Shown here: piece after piece, positions 46,621-58,200 of the stretch
Layout: each line of letters begins with the position of its first letter
Position numbering within the stretch: the first letter of the stretch is position 1
NCBI RefSeq assembly: GCF_001949145.1
Contig: NW_019091684.1
Location: 48,721 to 112,720, forward strand
Origin: Acanthaster planci
Lineage: Eukaryota; Echinodermata; Asteroidea; Valvatida; Acanthasteridae
DNA: 64,000 nucleotides
Direction of reading: 5' to 3'
Notes under the pieces: model-generated
What the model was told of the DNA's origin: nothing
The model's database searches: none
The model's input: the letters and a program-made list of their open reading frames with translations, nothing else
Made by a program: the position numbers and the translations under genes

Positions 46621-49494
46621 TCAAACAGGGGTCCCATCTTTCTTTGTGTCCACACTCTGTGATTCTCCAAGATAGACACTGTCCAGTACTGTCCTGAGTC
46701 TCTCAACGTCCTCGGGGCCTGTAACAGGCATGTCCTCGGAGCCAGTCTGAGGACCCTGCCCCTCTTCCAATGCCTTAGAGACGACCTTGGATGCCCTTAG
46801 TTCCTGGACCGCCTCACGGATGAGGACGTTCACGAGCCAGTCGGGGTTCCTCTTCTTGGGCGGGCGGAGGGGTGGGTAAGGGTTGCCATGGAACTCCAGG
46901 AATGCCATGGCCACGTTGCCCACTCTTTCAAAGCCAGGCACGCGCAGGAGCTGTGTGTAATTCCTCTTGCGGTCTTGGAAGCGGGGTGCTAACACTTTGA
47001 AGAGTTTGTGGACTTGTCTTTTGTCCTGTTGAAATGTAACGATACACTCTTCAAAAGTTAAATATTAGAAGAAAGTCTGACGAAGGCAACATGTGCACAT
47101 TTGTGTTTTCCAATCTGGTATACACTAAAGATAAAACAAGTTTTAAAATAATAGTATGTTACAGCATCCCTTTAACCCCTTTCACAGAGGGATTATGTTG
47201 ACCGTGACTGCTGGGCTGTGGTATGCCCTGAATAGGGGGCTTTGTCCAACAGCAGGCCCCATTGAACCAGCAGCTGCATGGTGAATAGACTGTGTGGTAT
47301 GCACTAATCCTCACACAACGGTCTGGTAGGAGCAGTCCTCCATAGCGAAGGGGTTAAGGTGGATTTTACATATACATGGTGGATTTTGTTAAATGTTCCC
47401 TAAAAGATGACAAAACTCTCAATACTTCAAATCATTCAACCCTAACACTTCACATAGGCCATGGGCTGAACTCCCAAAAGTGCCCTTAAAATGAGGGAAT
47501 GCTACACAGGGGTGTGAGTGGCCACTTAAAGCTGAAAACAGCTACATGTAGCATAAAGCTGAAATGTAAAGAGTTGCCATACTTTTGTACAGACCAGGTG
47601 TACAAAAAAGCTGAAATTCAGGGTCAACATCTACACAAAAAGCTGAAATCAGCTGAAGAGCTGAATTCTCGCACCCCTGCTACAGCCTATGAGGTGACAG
47701 GAAGAACTTTACACCAAACTGTAGGGATGGGTGCTCTTTACATACAAATACGATCAGTGTTCAGAAATCTAAGATGGCAGCCAAAACCAACAAGCCAAAT
47801 GAGGGCTATTTAATACTTAGCAGTTATTGAAACTCAAACAAAATTAAACAGGGGGGGAGGAGATTTGTGTGTGTTAAAACAAAACTTAACCTTGTATTTT
47901 GACAAATCAAGCCTGAAGATTTCAACCTTAGTGTTTCGAATTGAGATCCCACTTACTACAATGTCACACAACAGTTTTCAACATGTTCAAAGTGAGAGGT
48001 CTGCTCAGTGTTTCCAAGATCTAACAGGTCTACTAGCCAAGCATGCCCAAGAGCAAACAGTCCCCGAGTCCTAGCCTGTCACAGGGCGCAACACAGAAAC
48101 GGTGCAAATGGACTACCTCCCACTATCTGTAGATCGGCAGCTTAACAGTGAGGTTGTCGACTGAACAAGAGCCAATAGGGAATAAGAGCTTTGCCAAAAA
48201 CAGAACACTCCCAATGTTGCTGCTAGGTTTACTTTGTATTCTCATTTCAACTCACCGTCAACCAGTAATCGGCAATCTTCATGGCTTCCTCGTCTGTGTC
48301 ACCTCTCTTGGCAATGTCAATCAGCTGAAAAGGAAACGTGAAAGGAATGCAGCCAGATAAGGAAAAGTACCTGTATCATGTACATCAACTACATTGGCAG
48401 CGGACAGGGGCACCTTTTTAACTGGGGGGGGGGGAAGCAATGGCCCCCTCACCTTTTGCAGGTCTTGTAATGGAGTGGGACTTAATGAATCTGCATTTAA
48501 TGGTTGATGCCTGATGCTAGCTAGAAGCCATTAGACCTGAAACACCATGTAGCCACGGATCACGCCCAAATAACACGATACAACCTGGGAAGTGGTGCTG
48601 ACTAGGTACTTACCAATGATTATAAAGATGAACAAAGCAATTGACTTGAGCGGAATCTGACTGCAGCCTCCTTTATAATCAGTTGGTAGAGCATCGGTAC
48701 AATATTCTGGAGGGCACAGGTTCAAATCCCGCTCCGGTCAACTTCTTTGTTCATGTTTATAACCATTTGTAAGCACCTACAGTAGTCAGTTTCCCTATAG
48801 GCCCATAATTGTTTTCATGAAATTAAAAAAAACTTGAAATTCACATTTAATAAAAAATAATAAAATCTTTGTTCTTATTTATGCCTTATTTCAATTAACT
48901 CTTCACTTGAAATGTCAAAAGTCTGAAATTAGAAATTAAACACAGAGGACCTACAAGTACATGTAGGCTAGACATGCTAGAGCATGTGCAAAAAGACAGT
49001 TCTGGGGTCCGGACAACTCAACTGTCAGACTGTTTGCCAACTTGAGGGCTAACTCGACCACTGAGACACGGTATAACTTTATAAAGATCACCAATGACAA
49101 TTATGCACTAGGCTTACCGTAACTAGGCCCTACAGAATTTAGTTACGCGTAAGTTACACTTACTAACAGACTAAAGCCACTTCATTAAAAAAATGTACCA
49201 AGACAACGGTGCCTTCACTTATTTACGTGAGTCCATAACATTGGAGTCCTGCAAGTACCTACAAAGAAGCACGAACACACAGTTACCTATACCCTCAACA
49301 ATCTTCTCCCAATAATAAGCCTTAATCAAGCCAGCCTGCCTTACCTTCTCAGCGTACTTCTGTGTCTCGTGTGCCTTTGCAAATGGGGCCTCAAACCGTT
49401 CATACTTCACCAGTGTTGTGATAAAATGGCGCAACAAATTGATCCTCTGACGCGGCCCTCCGGCCATGCGCCGGTATATCTTCCCGTGTCGCAT
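46621..49494 (-). CDS. MRPL17: Mitochondrial large-subunit ribosomal protein L17 (bL17m), 3 exons, complete
   Basis: Exons on the minus strand: 49494-49345, 48324-48256, 47025-46621. Together 624 nt (207 residues) with phase 0 at both junctions. The product is a structural protein of the mitochondrial ribosome large subunit. Visible L17 signatures: start MRHGKIYRRMAGGPRQRINL, the TTLVKYERFEAPFAKAHE helix, KYAEKLIDIAKRGDTDEEAM across the first junction, then HKLFKVLAPRFQDRKRNYTQ and LRVPGFERVGNVAMAFLE. The human protein has 175 residues; the extra length is a C-terminal tail from about residue 140, rich in Glu, Asp and Ser. No long separate presequence is seen; the basic N terminus may serve for import. 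The start lies about 130 bp from the inverted-repeat end of the element at 49627. Confidence 0.95.
47172..47357 (-). mobile_element. TTAA-CCCCTTT MITE, copy 2 (MRPL17 intron 2)
   Basis: TTAACCCCTTT at the left and GAAGGGGTTAA at the right form inverted repeats with TTAA at both borders. The 186-bp element is the reverse complement of the copy at 37826-38015. Confidence 0.75.
47507..47679 (+). mobile_element. CAGGGGTG-ended MITE, copy 3 (best preserved)
   Basis: It begins CAGGGGTGTGAGTGGCCAC and ends GAATTCTCGCACCCCTG. GCTACA flanks it on both sides (47501-47506 and 47679-47684), consistent with a short target site duplication. The interior carries several AAGCTGAAA words. It lies in MRPL17 intron 2. 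Confidence 0.7.
48598..48790 (+). repeat. tRNA-derived SINE-like unit flanked by inverted tails
   Basis: AATCAGTTGGTAGAGCATCGG (48678 on) resembles a pol III A box with D arm, and ACAGGTTCAAATCCCGCTCC (about 48716-48735) an ideal B box with T arm. The left flank (48598-48648) and right flank (48737-48780) are imperfect inverted repeats of about 45 bp sharing CTTTGTTCATNTTTATAA and GTAAGNACCTA. The 5' and 3' acceptor strands do not pair, so this is not a functional tRNA gene. Confidence 0.5.
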
Positions 49495-49626
49495 CTTTCT
49501 CGGTGATTAACTTGTGAGGTATCTTTAAAACTGTGCTGTTCGGGGGCTGTTTCTTGCAATATGTATGATAAAAGACATCAACCAAATTCCCACGGTACGA
49601 ATGTGTTTGCACGGCCGGTTTTAATC

Positions 49627-52600
49627 ACTTTGCCCATTTGCCACTTCGCCCATTTACCACTTTGCCCAATTGTCACTTAACCCATTTGTCACTTCACCTG
49701 TTCACCGCGTGTCACTTCTCTCACGGCGGCTTTTGTCAACATCGAAAGGAGATGCGACGAAGACATTCACAGAGAAAAAAAACCAAACTACCCAATAAAC
49801 ACATAATGCTGTTGCAACATTTTTTCAAGGCTGCACCGATGTTGTGATTAAAACTTTTGAAATAACATTTTAATTACAGCTTAGAAATATTCTATAAAAT
49901 GAAATAAGCGTATACAGTGACAACATATTATTTAAATGCCCCCAATTTGATGTTTTATCTGAAAAGTTGAATTAATGTTATCCAATTGTTATTATGGAAT
50001 ATTTGAAACGGTTTTATAGCGAGAATCAAATATTGCTACATTTATTTTTTATGACATTAATTAGAAATTATCAAATTTGTATCCCTACGTGTATTTTGAA
50101 AATGTTACAACAGTGCTTAAGATGCTGAAAGCTGTTATTATTATGATGTGGTGATCATAAAATTCTTACATTCCATAAATGTTTAAATAGACAAAAACAA
50201 TGGAAATTTTTAAAAATGCGTTGAAGTGAATGTTATATAAGCACAGCATCGATCAAACATTATTATAGTGGTAGTGAAATGCTTGAATGATGTGAATTCA
50301 ATATACTTGTATTGCTGTTGCCAGTCAAGGAAATGTAATGTACCGATGTTGATCACATTCTCAAAACATTAGTTTGATTGATGTTTGAATCAACGAAAGA
50401 TTTGCTCATGTTTAAATCAGTTAAGTCGATTTAACATCACCTATTAATGTTTAAAACTGGCGTATCCAATAAATATATTTAAGTCAGTAGATTTGATAAT
50501 TTTAAAACATCATAGCAACATCATCAAATTGGTAATTCCACTGATGTTGATAGAATGAGTCGTATGAATAAAAACTAGCAAAATGCCGAAGTTCAAGCAC
50601 AAAAGCATTTACTGAAAAGTAAAAGCATTAAGAATAAGCAATTGCTTGAATTTGTATGAATAAAATGTTTCTTTTACTGTTCAGCATCTGCTTGTACAAA
50701 TAGTAGCAAATGCTTTATGCCTGACTTCACAGCCGAACGGTTCAAGTGCTCCAATTCTGTAGAACTTACTCATTCTTATTCATGCAAAATGAAGCAACTG
50801 CTTATTGTCAAGCACAAGCTGAAAGAGTAAAAAGTAAATACCTTTACTTTTTAGCAATTGCACTAAAGTAAACTTAGTGTTTTTCATTATTATTCATACA
50901 ACACGGGTAAATGCTTCAAAATGGTAGTAAAAGCAAATGCTACTTTTTATTCATACGACCCAATGTTCTTGTAAAACTGATAAGAAAATATCATACAAGT
51001 ATACGAACAATTTTTGGGATGTTTGAGTGAGCCGACTTACTGCTGACGTTTACAATTTGAAATAAACATCATAAATTAGCCTATTATTTAAAAAATTACT
51101 TATTAATGTTTGAGACATATTTGAAAACAAAAAGATAAAGGAAGCATATTGATGTTCTCAAAATATCATTTTAACATTTCTGTTTTATTTTGACATGTTT
51201 TGATGCCGTGATTTGCAATCATACTTGGATGTAAGTGACGTTGAATAAGTCACCAACATTTTGAACTTTTCGATACTCCCACGTTTGGGTCTACGGGCGT
51301 CAATAATGTTTATGAATTGTCACCAAGTATCACACAATAACATTCGAAACTTTGGGTGCAAAAAGGTATTTTAATATCTAACACTGAAAACCCTCGTTTA
51401 ACATTTCAGTTTATTACATGTTTGACACAACGCCTACGAAATTGGCCTCCAGTATTCACTACTAGAAAAACATAAATTGTCCAAAATCACTCAATTTAAA
51501 CATGTGTTACATCATTTTACTGTAGCTGTAATATAGATAACATGAACATTATTTAAAAAGTCTTTACCATTCCTCAAAGTATCATTAATTTTTAATAACA
51601 TGAAATGAACACGTTCAAGTTTACTTGCATGGAATGTTTCAAGTCAAAACACTATAGGCTTAATGTGAATATTGTGACCGTCGGTCTGTGTTCTGACAAC
51701 CTGTTTTGCATGTCATTATTGTGACGTTAATACCATGTAGTATACGTTGTAAAAAATCATTATAATGTTGCTTTGATCTCAGTTTACATGTTGACCCTAG
51801 CTGGGCGTGGTTTTCAAGCGTTGCAATTCATCACCAACATTTTGGCAGTTTTGCTCAACTAGAGTGATATGTTACGTCAATGCAAATTATGTTGTCATAT
51901 TTGATGATTCAAAATTCCAAAGAAACAAACCGGCTAAAAATAGTAAACGTAGGCCTAATCCAACACAATAATTTTCTTTGCGTGCTTACAGTGACTGCAT
52001 GCAGTGATATAGGAGTGAACAAACACGATTCAAAAACATCGCATAAGCAGAGATGTTGCATGTAGCTGAGGGAGCATAAGAGAGGTCATCAGTCACCAAA
52101 GGTGTGTTTGTGTATTAACTCGTTTTTCAGTTTCAGGAGGTTATGTTCACGGACTCATTCTGCTAACAAAATTCGTTCGTTACAGGGATCCGTAAATCGG
52201 GATTGAAATTAAAATTAATGGGGCCCGGTACAAGTTGTTGGGAAGACTAGCCACAAAATGGGTTCACGTCTAGACCTCAAGAGATTGCAAATGGCACTGT
52301 GTTATTAAACCCTAATCCAAGCTCTTTAGTATTATGTCAATGTGATTTCATGAAAACATTGTTGAAACTTTTCGTAAAAGTCATAGATCATGAAAATGTT
52401 TGTCGACCAGACCATCATGCCAGTAACGTTCGTCATTTAGGCCTACTGAAAAATGTATGAAGACAACACTATTATTAAAGCATCATTTTCATATTTTAAC
52501 ATCACGCTGATTAAACATTACAAAGACGTTGCGGCGCCAACGCTATCCCTTAAAAAGTCCCTTAAAAAATCAGTAAAAAGTTATAAAAATGTTACTACAT

Positions 52601-52906
52601 ACAAGACCACTGTCTTAGTGTCGCCATAACATTTTTGTAGAATATCATGAAAACATTAGGCATGCTATTACGATATAAAAACCCCGAAGTGTTTACTGGG
52701 TTAGTCCAGGCCAGAAGATCAGTGCCATGTTTCTTAACTGAATTCGTCAATTCCATGGCTTTTGCGAGTCTCTAATAATCATACAATATTTTGTTTGCAT
52801 AACTGTTATTACTGAGCTCGGCAGACTTATTTGTCGCCTACTTTTGGAGGTGAACCCTTGTGCGGGCGAAGTGGCACGTGGGCGAAGTGGCAAATGGGCG
52901 AAGAGA
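49627..52906. mobile_element. Foldback-like element with inverted arrays of 16-bp repeats (3.3 kb)
   Basis: The left end (49627-about 49716) holds about five 16-bp units of type CACTTTGCCCATTTGC. The right end (about 52860-52906) holds about three units in opposite orientation (GTGGCAAATGGGCGAA and variants). The 3.1 kb between is A/T-rich and non-coding. This architecture resembles foldback transposons such as the sea urchin TU family, whose ends are short tandem repeats in inverted orientation. No target site duplication was identified. Confidence 0.45.
50557..50961. mobile_element. Nested about 405-bp MITE with GTCGTATGAATAAAAA ends
   Basis: The left end GAGTCGTATGAATAAAAA and the right end TTTTTATTCATACGACCC are inverted repeats of about 28 bp with few mismatches. 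GTATGAATAAA and TATTCAT words recur inside in both orientations. AAT flanks both ends. It lies inside the A/T-rich interior of the foldback-like element. Confidence 0.6.
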
Positions 52907-55202
52907 CAGACACCGGCATCACGACGTACGATGCCAACTAATCGACGGGTGCCCTTCCCAGCTCCCAGAAGTCATCATACAAAAGAGATGTTTAATTGTA
53001 AACAACGTCTAGGCATAGTTTTGTGTTATTTTTAGCCTGGTACCCATTGACCTGCTCATATACACTGTTAAGTTTCCATAAAAGATACTGGGCGTACGTC
53101 CAGCGTAATATACCGTATGATCAGCCGGCCTTTTTATGTGTCATCAAAGTTGTAAATTGTAAAAATGAATGTATTAGTCTCGAAAAGTTCTGCTCGCCTA
53201 GCATTGAAGACACAAACAACAGTGCGTTTGATCAAATCGTCTGCACGCACTTTTAACGTAGAAAAAAGCAGGTGAAACTACATACCTTTTCCTTGCTCCG
53301 TGTATCCTTGCCAATGTAATGACCTACACTACAGTACGTATGCTACATCATGTCATGCATGAACATGCATGCACATCATGTGGAGCCTGCATCATACATG
53401 TTTCGAGGGCCCGGCCCTGGGGGATTGTATTTTTGGGGACCCCGTTCCTATACACATGTAGTAGAAGGTAGAACTACATTTAACTTTTGGATTCACCTTG
53501 GTAGATGACTGTGACATCTTGCTAAATAACTGTCATGAATGTAGGGTTCATGTTGTGAAAAGAGGGTAGGCGTAAGTTTTTTTTTGAGTTTTGAGGGAAA
53601 TGGTGAAGGGAAACTGTGAGCAGGTGGGTGTTTGACACACTTCAAATTTGCATGGCTGGTTTATATCAGTCATGTCAGTAAGAAACTCATGTTTCTCACA
53701 ATTTACACTTGGAAATTTGCAAAACATAGGGTCCGCGCATTAACCCTAACAGTCCCAAATCGTCCAATTTCAATGCGATTTTACATACACCCTTGGGAGT
53801 TAGGGTTAAACATCTTAAAGAGAGCCTTTGATTGTGGGGGGTTGACCAGTTTTACAAGATTAAAATGAGAAAAAAGCTGTGGGGTCCCTAAATATACATG
53901 TACAATTTCCCCCATGCATGTACATGTACGGCATGTATACACGTACGTCATGCACTTTGGGCCAACTGAATGAAGGCCCCTACATGTATATCATTTTAAT
54001 GATTATGTGTAATGTTCCTTTACTTTTTCTATTTAATTTTTAATATTGTTTGTCAGTAGTTTCTATAACCTGTTGTCATTGTTATGAGTGTCCATGCATG
54101 GGACTCCCACTCAACAAGTCATGCTTCTTCAAGCTCTTGGGGGTCTCCATCATCAATTTTCCTACCATTTGTGACTCTTCGATACCGGCGATTCACAATA
54201 GCGCACTTCCAAGCATGCTAAGAGTTCGCAACGCATTGGCCAATCCATTGAATTCTACATGTAAATGTGATACTGTGTACATGTATGTAATTTGCGGAGA
54301 CTGGACGCAAATTTTTTTCTTACCTAAATAAAACATCCAGATCCAAGTCATTACTCTGATTCGCCTTCTTCTGTAGAGTTGTTTCCTTCAAAATGTGCTT
54401 TGTTAAGTTAGATCACTTGGTTACAAAGGTGCGCAAAATCTGTCGACCCAATGCGCGTTTGGAAAGGGGCGACTGTTTTCGCGCATTGTGATTGGTCAAC
54501 GCGTTGCAAACTCTTGCAGGCGCACTGTTGTGAATTGCCTGTATTCATATTATAAAGTAAAGTGAAATTGAGCTTCTAACCTGACATGCGCGTGCCTGAT
54601 CATGATCAGTTGAATATGAATCCGACGACTGCTTGACTCCCAAGTCCAAGTACTAGTACCGTATCTGACATGTCCGATGACCACTTCTGATAGACAGTCA
54701 CTGATCATGCTGATCACTTATGTACCAACATGACTAACCAACATGGCTATTAGGAATTTACTGGAGTTACCCCAGCTTGCCTGTATAATTCAATAGAAAA
54801 GGCCAGTAGTCAAAACAAGCAATCCCACATGAAAATAAATTTGCACAAAAATAGCAGTCCTCGAAGTCTCTCCTTAATGATTTACGTTTAAGTCAGCATG
54901 TCTCAGTCTGGTCTTCTTCACTTACCCCCAATTCTCTGATGCAAACCAAGTTGGAGAAAACAGAGCCCTACTCAGACATACTCAGAGCCCTGTCCCTTGT
55001 AGAAATGTCCAATATACATGTACATGTACTTGGCAGGTACATATACATACACAGTAAGGTATAAGCAAAGTTTACACGACTTTAGTTTGTATGATGTAAT
55101 GTCAAGGTCTCGGTTGTTCAACACATTGTCACATTTCTGAAATGTGTATTAATTTCTGCCTAAAATACATGTAGATTCACAGCACTGTTTCAAGTCTTAC
55201 GG

Positions 55203-58200
55203 ATGGTGGAGGTTCCGGCGTGTGCATGTAGTTGCAGAGCCATACAGGTGTACCATGCCCTGAAGTCCGGCTTCTTCCGAACCTGTCGATGGAAATGGAG
55301 ACAGGTTCCTTATCATCATGCTGTTCCTCGTCTTTCCACAGGTATGTTCCTTTTTGTAGGTCTAACCTCTACAGATGTTGTGAAAAGACCAAATAGTGCA
55401 CCCTGTGAATTGGTATACATGTACCAGTATATCTATGAGCCGGCTTGCCACTCACCCAGAGAGACCATTGCTCCCCTCCCCCCATGTGCACATTTGCACA
55501 ATGACTTTACTTCTCCATTATGTACATGTATGTTGATGTTGTTGAGACTGTTCAAATCCCAGAAACCTTGTGCTAATTCTTCAGGTGCAAAGTTTCAGGT
55601 TATTTTAACATCTAGACGTGACACTGGATCGTTCACTAATTGTCTAATGCTCACCGTCTGCAGGTGCGCTTCTGTTTGGGGGCAGTTTGAGTTGGGGATT
55701 GTTGGGCGTGACAGCAGAGTGCAAAATCAGAACAAAAGGAAGCACCCGTCTCCTGGATAAAAATGCTTACAAGGATACTGAGGGGCGTAAGCAGCCACGC
55801 TTCCAGAAAAGGAAATTCCTACGGCTACTGTGGCCAGATATATGGTACTTAGTGGCTGCAGTTGCGGTAAGCCTTGCTTAATATCTTGCCTGTTATCTTA
55901 CCTGTTGTTTTATCTTTCCGACTTTCTGTCTGTTGTGTTTTTCCTGTTGTCTATCTTGCTGGTGTCTTGTCGTGTCCTTCCTATTGTCATGTTGGTGTCT
56001 TGTCTGTTGTCTTTCCTTTTATCTTGTGGGCATTTTGTCTGTCGTGTCTTTCCTGTTGTTTCGTTGGTGTCTTGTCTGTCGTGTCTTTCCTGTCGTCTTG
56101 TTGGTGTCTTGTCTGTTGTGTTTTTCTCGTGTCTTGCTGGTGTTCTGTTGTCTTGTTGGTGTCATATCTGTTGTGTCTTTCCTGTTGTCTTGCTGGTGTC
56201 TTGTCTGTTGCATCTTTCCTGTTGTCTTGCTGGTCTCTAATTGGTTGTCTCTATCCTGTCGTCTTACGTGATATTTTGCCCATTTTTTGGCCCACTGCCA
56301 TTGCTTTTTGCCAGTATTTGGAAACAGTATTTCCCCAAATTGACAGTTTTGCCGTTGATTGTCTGAACAGAGTGCTCTTGCTGCTGCTTTGATCAACGTT
56401 CAGATTCCAGTCCTACTTGGCAACATGGTACAAGTGGTTGCTGAGGCTGCAAAGCATTCTGGGAACTACATGCAAGAAATTCGAGGGCCTGCAATGAAAC
56501 TGATTGTAGCGTACTGTTTGCAGGTACTGTACAATCTATCCTCAGTCCAATGATGATAAAGTTATTTTTGGTAGTCTAACCCATCCAATGACACCTCCCC
56601 CCGGACTCCATTGACCAATCAGACGTTGTCCTTTTCAGGCTCTTTGCACAAGCACTTACATCTCGCTGCTGTCCGCGGTCGGCGAACGCACTGCAGTCCG
56701 AATGCGAGAGGCCCTGTTTGCCGCCCTCCTGAGGCAAGACATTGCTTTCTTTGATTCACACCACACGGGAGAACTCATTAACAGGTATGTTTGTGTTGTT
56801 TGTTCCTTCACCCAATAGTGTGCATTCAGGATGATTTAAGGATGATTTAAAGTCACTGCCAAGAAAACACTGAAGAAAAGTTCAGTTTTAGATGTGAGAG
56901 GAAAACCCCAGATATATATTCCAGGGTAAATTCACAGGATCAGGTAGGGACTGAAAACCCAACCCCCACGCCAGCCTAGGTGGGATTGGACGCCAGAGGG
57001 CAGTTCACTGCACCTTAGATTGCATGCAGGTATGTCATACCTTAATCTGTTCTGGAAGTCGTCTTCTTTCACTCAGAACAACTGTTGAGAAATGTGTGAA
57101 TTTGTTGAGTTACACACCACTTTGAATGCGCTAAAGTTTCATAAAATCAGCTGCTTCATGTACCTGCATTTGAAATTGACAAATGTGACCTGCCACAACA
57201 AAATGAGCGTAAATCGCATTCCGCTCTTGTCTATTTTGAGGGTTTAAACTCATTGAAGTGGAGGTCAGTTTTGGGGTACTGTAATATTTGGAAAGAGTAA
57301 GCCGTCTCTTATTTAATTAAAAAATATTTCGCAGGATCGTATATTTAAAAATGTCATTTTTGCAGCAATTTTGATGATAGCATTATTCGTACCTTGTCAG
57401 AAATGTTGAAACAGTGTTGGGAAAAAAGACGCAAAGCTGCCAAAATAATGTCTCACCGTTACTTCATAGTTTTATTCTAAGTGTTCCAAATACATACCAT
57501 TGAGAAAGCTCTCTTTTACTATATTCAAATATACCAATATCTGAAAATTCCAACTTTCAGCTCATTTTGTGGTGGCAGGTCACAAATGAAAGCAAGTTTT
57601 AATACCAACATGTAAAAGTTTTGGGCATCATGAACCATAAGCCCAAAACTTTTGCCAGGAATCTCTTTGAGTCTTCCAAATCCAGTATTCTGAAGAAAAC
57701 TAGTGACACATTCCTTGTGCTGTTTCAAAGAGGAGCAACCCCCACTGAAGTTACAGTGACTGTGCTGTATTTTGCTAAATCTTACAACTTCCTCGAAAAC
57801 AACCTTGTGGATTTGGAAGGATCTGGGAAGGATGGGATTATTGTCTTTTTATTTCTTTTTTAATAATAAGAGATACAGCATTCGGGGAATAATTAGTCAA
57901 ATCAGAACTCTTTTTGAAACAGACTTTCAGCAGATGTTCAAGATTTCAAGAGTGCCTTCAAGCTGTGCATAGCACAGGGCCTGCGTGGGATCACCCAGGT
58001 GCTAGGGGCAGGGGTGTCTATGTACGTTCTGTCTCCCAAGCTGACTGTGCTGCTCATTCTGGTGGTCCCTGGTCTCGTGCTGGTGGGGACAGGCGTCGGT
58101 GCCTCACTGCGGTCGCTCTCACGCCAAGTCCAAGAACAGGTAGGACAAGGAGCGGATGGAGTGTTGTGGCCTGGTGGATAAAGCCAAAGATTTTATGGGT

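Larger units (their letters stand above)
49495..55202. other. Intergenic region between MRPL17 and ABCB8 (5.7 kb)
   Basis: MRPL17 and ABCB8 diverge from this interval, so it contains both promoters. About 49690-52850 is markedly A/T-rich with no open frame over about 60 codons and lies between inverted 16-bp tandem repeats. The stretch 52910-55202 shows simple ACATGT repeats and palindromes but nothing recognisable as a gene. Confidence 0.6.

Noticed and set aside
48672-48741. Functional tRNA gene
   Set aside because: A and B boxes are present but the acceptor stem does not pair and no sound anticodon arm forms. It is called a SINE-like repeat instead.
55342-55760. Extension of ABCB8 exon 1 as a 185-codon continuous frame
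   Set aside because: A good GTATGT donor after 55341 joins in phase to exon 2 (GALLFGG), which matches the family. The read-through sequence does not.
55874-56392. Overlapping open frames of 112-172 codons, Cys/Val/Leu-rich
   Set aside because: They are translations of the 37-bp minisatellite in all three frames.
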